Source: Mycoplasma marinum
GTDB lineage: Bacteria > Bacillota_I > Bacilli_A > Mycoplasmatales > Metamycoplasmataceae
Direction of reading: 5' to 3'
Length of the DNA stretch: 60,693 nt
Assembly (NCBI RefSeq): GCF_004335975.1
Contig: NZ_PSZO01000008.1
Location: 1-60,693, forward strand
Every line of letters begins with the position of its first letter. Position 1 is the stretch's first letter. Shown here piece after piece: positions 58,047 through 60,693 of the stretch. The notes under the pieces were generated by a model that did no database searches, was not told the DNA's origin, and was given only the letters and a program-made list of their open reading frames with translations. The translations under genes and the position numbers were made by a program.

Positions 58047-59116
58047 ATGAATACAAATAGCTACATTGTTTTTGCAATAATTCCGCTTATACTTATAGTT
58101 CCTTTCCTTTTAAGAAGAAGGATAAGAGAAGTTTTTTCTAAAAATTGACCTTGGGTAATTTTAGGGGTTACATTGTTTGTTTTATTTGTGAGAGATATAC
58201 CTCTTACAAGACAGGGTATGGCAATTGTAAAAGATCCTGAGTTACATTTTGATTCCCATATTAATTGGCGCACTATCGACCCTAATATAGGCCAAACATG
58301 AGAAGGGTTATGATTTGGTAAAGGTAATATTGTTTATGATAATAACTTTACAATTAATGACTACAACAACTTTATTAAAAAACTAAATGCAGCATATGTC
58401 CAAAATAATCATGCTCCAATTGCTGAAAGTGAAATTATTAAACAAATAGTTCAAGTTGGTCAAAACATTATGGTCACTCATATTGTGCCTGCTGATCTTT
58501 GTCCAATAACACTTCATTTGATGGCAATAGCAATGATGTTTTCTAAATTTAGACAGAAACTTGGTGCTGCGCTACATCTATAGCACCAATGGAACCTTGG
58601 GCAATGAACCCAAATATAATGGAAATTATTTTTGGTGATTATGTCGGTGCTCACTTCTTACAAATAATCATTGGTTGCATGGCTTTGATAGTAGCTCCCA
58701 AAATTACATGAAAAGATGCTATAAAATCAATAATTTTTATATTTTTAATGATGGCATACATAGCTATTATTTATTGAATGACAAATATTACTATGCAAAC
58801 AACTGGTATTGCTGAAGGTGATTGAAGAAAAGGCGGGGAATACAACATAGTGCCAACTGTTCTTAATATGAATAATCAATCTATACATGCTATTAGGTTT
58901 GTTGGTTGAATGATATTTATTGTTGCACAGCTGATTCTTACATATATCATTATTTTATGTCAAAAAGCCGATAAAAAATATTGCAATAAATTTCCAGAAG
59001 GGTTTATTTATAAATATACAAAACCCTTCTTCACACAAAGTTCCAAAAAAGCTTTAAAATTAATATTAAACAACCTATTATTAAATATTGAAATATTAAG
59101 ATTGCATGAATTATAA
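58047..59116 (+). pseudogene. YwaF/TMEM164-like membrane protein, frameshifted near 58555
   Basis: The first frame (ATG 58047 behind GAGAGAGG) stops at TAG 58581-58583; the next frame continues the protein to 59116. One missing base near the AAA at 58553-58555 explains it: FRQK then TWCCATSIAPMEPWAM. Together they give about 356 residues with many helices and the region HIVPADLCPITLHLMAIAMMF, which resembles the YwaF (TIGR02206) membrane family of unknown function. Several TGA Trp codons occur. It lies between two ABC transporter operons. Confidence 0.65.
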
Positions 59117-59164
59117 AATATTGAAAAAAATTCTGAGAAACAGATGAATTTTAAAAAAAGCAAG

Positions 59165-59187
59165 ATACCTTTTTGGTATTTTTTTAT
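59165..59187 (+). terminator. Terminator after the YwaF-like gene
   Basis: ATACC pairs with GGTAT around TTTTT, followed by a T run. Confidence 0.75.
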
Positions 59188-59357
59188 TTGTAATTATTAT
59201 TAGAAATTTTGAATAAATTTATTTAATTATTTAAGTTATTACTTTATTTTTATTGGAATTAGTAAAATACATACCTTAAAATTAATCTTTGTATAATTTT
59301 TAAAATGTCAATAAATATTTATATAAATTTATAAAAAGAAAATAGAGGTAAAAACCT

Positions 59358-60338
59358 ATGAAGAAACGTCAACAAAACTATAGAACAAAAAGAGATTTAC
59401 GTAAAAATGGTTTAAACATAAAAATTTCAAAATATAAAGATAAAACAAGTGAAATAAAAGTTGAAAAATGCAATTTTACAAATAAAAAAAATACTCGAGA
59501 TAAGTCAAGAAATAGAACGTTTAGAAATATTCTATTTAATTTAAAAAGTGGAGAATGACTAGAGCGTAAAACCACAGAGGACGAAGAAACAAAAAGACTA
59601 TCCAGGCACTCATTAGAAGTTGTTAAAATAGAAAAAACATTTAAAAAGAATAAAATATTAAAAGCATGTAGTTTTAAAATTAAAAAAGGTTCGTTTCACG
59701 CATTGGTTGGTGAAAATGGTGCTGGTAAAACTACTTTGATAAAAACTATAATTGGTGGATTTCCAATTGAAAAAGGAAAAATTCTTTTTAATGGTTTAGA
59801 TGTAGAAAAAAACATCCAAGAAAAAAACATACTTTCTTACGTTCCGGAGAAAGCTATTTTTCCAAATAATATGAATTTATATGCATATTTAAAGTTAATT
59901 TGAAAATTAAAAGGGAAAGAACTTGACAATATGGATAAACAGATAAAGCATTTGTTAAACCAATTTGATTTAATGGATAGAAAAAATATTAACCCCAATA
60001 GATTATCTTCAGGTCAAAAGAAAAAGATTTTTTTAATTAAAATACTTATTGAAAAACCAGAAATCATAATCTTAGATGAACCTGCTGCTAATTTAGATCC
60101 AACTGCACGTTTTTTATTTTTTGAGGAGTTAAAAAAAATAAACGCTCAAGGAGTTACTGTATTAATTACATCTCATATAATTTCCGAAATTTCTAAATAT
60201 GTAAATGGGGCTACCTTTATAAGAAAGGGTGAAATAGTATTTACTGGGGATATTGAGAAAGATAAATTAGAAGAAAAATTCCAAGAAATTGTTATTAATG
60301 ATCAAATGAATAACAGAATGGTGGTGGATTATGAATAA
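59358..60338 (+). CDS. ABC transporter ATP-binding protein (second)
   Basis: This gene encodes 326 residues with two TGA Trp codons. A basic N-terminal extension of ~85 residues (KKRQQNYRTKRDLRKNG) precedes the ATPase: Walker A GENGAGKTT, signature LSSGQKKKI, Walker B IIILDEPAANLD and H-loop LITSHI. It is a paralogue of the ATPase at 55.3 kb (shared DEPAANLDP, SSGQKKK). It overlaps the start of the truncated permease by eight bases. Confidence 0.88.
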
Positions 60339-60618
60339 AGTTTATTTAAAATATTATTTTTCTTCTTTATTTAAAAACAAAATGGGTATAACTATATTTA
60401 TACTTTTAAGTGCATCAGGATTAGCACTTAATTCAATTATCGGTTCTGGAGAAGAAATAAATTACACTCTGGTATTTATATTGCCTTCGATTTGTTGGAT
60501 TGTTTTATCAACACTATTGTTTGCAATTGAATTATATGGAAAAACTAAGACTAATGGAATGGAACTTATGTTTGCTGGAATGCCAATATCAAGGGGTAAT
60601 GTATTAAATTTTGTGTAA
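60331..60618 (+). pseudogene. Truncated ABC transporter permease (second)
   Basis: Only 95 residues are encoded before a TAA at 60616-60618, against 466 in the paralogue. It has two or three helices, then TNGMELMFAGMPISRGNVLNF, where the paralogue continues with GKFFTLYILIF. Here GTG TAA and a strong hairpin follow at once, then a new gene start. The break point looks like an insertion junction. Confidence 0.7.
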
Positions 60619-60654
60619 CTCCTATGTTGTAAAATTACAATAAAGGAGTTTTTA
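60617..60654 (+). terminator. Strong hairpin at the end of the truncated permease
   Basis: AACTCCT (60617-60623) pairs with AGGAGTT (60644-60650), with an inner TTGTA/TACAA stem, and T's follow. It could be a terminator or the inverted-repeat end of an inserted element whose gene begins at 60658. Confidence 0.7.
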
Positions 60655-60657
60655 TTA

Positions 60658-60693
60658 TGAAAAACAAAAAAGACAAAACATTTCAAGAAGAAT
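60658..60693 (+). CDS. Start of an unknown gene, cut by the window edge
   Basis: An ATG at 60658 follows AAAGGAGT (60642-60649) and opens the frame MKNKKDKTFQEE to the end of the window. Only 12 codons are visible. Its position right after a permease truncation makes a transposase plausible, but the visible part cannot decide. Confidence 0.4.

Overview
The window is mollicute DNA, most likely a Mycoplasma of the hominis lineage. It is very AT-rich, and nearly every real gene reads through in-frame TGA codons at conserved tryptophan positions (gyrB, serS, clpB, tex, mnmE), so UGA codes for Trp. A standard-code reading splits most genes into pieces; the coordinates here join them. The species is not identifiable from the sequence alone.

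Layout. 1-4.0 kb: the end of an unknown gene, a frameshifted BspA-like leucine-rich-repeat lipoprotein and about 2 kb of decayed DNA. 4.0-17.2 kb: an accessory, defence-rich region. It holds a DUF3800-like protein, an IS3 relic, a type IIG restriction-modification fusion broken at an A7 tract, an IS30 relic, a TIR-domain protein divergent from an AIPR (abortive infection) protein, and a DpnII-type restriction cassette: D12-class methylase, DpnII-family endonuclease and a convergent small HTH gene. A MazG-like protein and an unknown DNA-binding-like protein with palindromes follow. The same palindrome, ACCAACCATAGTTGGT, lies at the promoter of the methylase and at the promoter of the small HTH gene, which points to controller-protein regulation.

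17.4-33 kb: old yellow enzyme, an M60-like metallopeptidase lipoprotein with an 18-bp tandem repeat, an FKBP-type isomerase, a DUF3137/LemA pair, Tex, a glycerophosphodiesterase, small unknown genes, an alpha/beta hydrolase, an HNH-type protein, an S9 peptidase and a phosphoribosyltransferase-like protein. 33-46 kb: tRNA-Leu(CAA), mnmE, tatD, an exonuclease, an NfeD/SPFH pair, a SHOCT membrane protein, CIRCE-controlled clpB, a ROK kinase, a GntR regulator, a cold-shock protein and rsuA. 46-60.7 kb: gyrB, a membrane protein and gyrA; aldehyde dehydrogenase; mscL; serS; and two related ABC transporter pairs flanking a frameshifted YwaF-like gene. The second ABC permease is cut short at a hairpin near the window end.

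Two themes stand out. First, most promoter-proximal genes have a TATAAT-like -10 box exactly six bases before the start codon and no Shine-Dalgarno sequence, so their mRNAs should be leaderless; genes inside operons have Shine-Dalgarno sites. Second, applying the same spacing rule to gene-free gaps predicts three structured RNAs that begin at a closing stem: 44844-45086 (+), 29985-30232 (-) and, more weakly, 6738-6880 (+). I could not match any of them to RNase P RNA, SRP RNA or tmRNA. All family calls come from reading motifs by eye; no database search was run.
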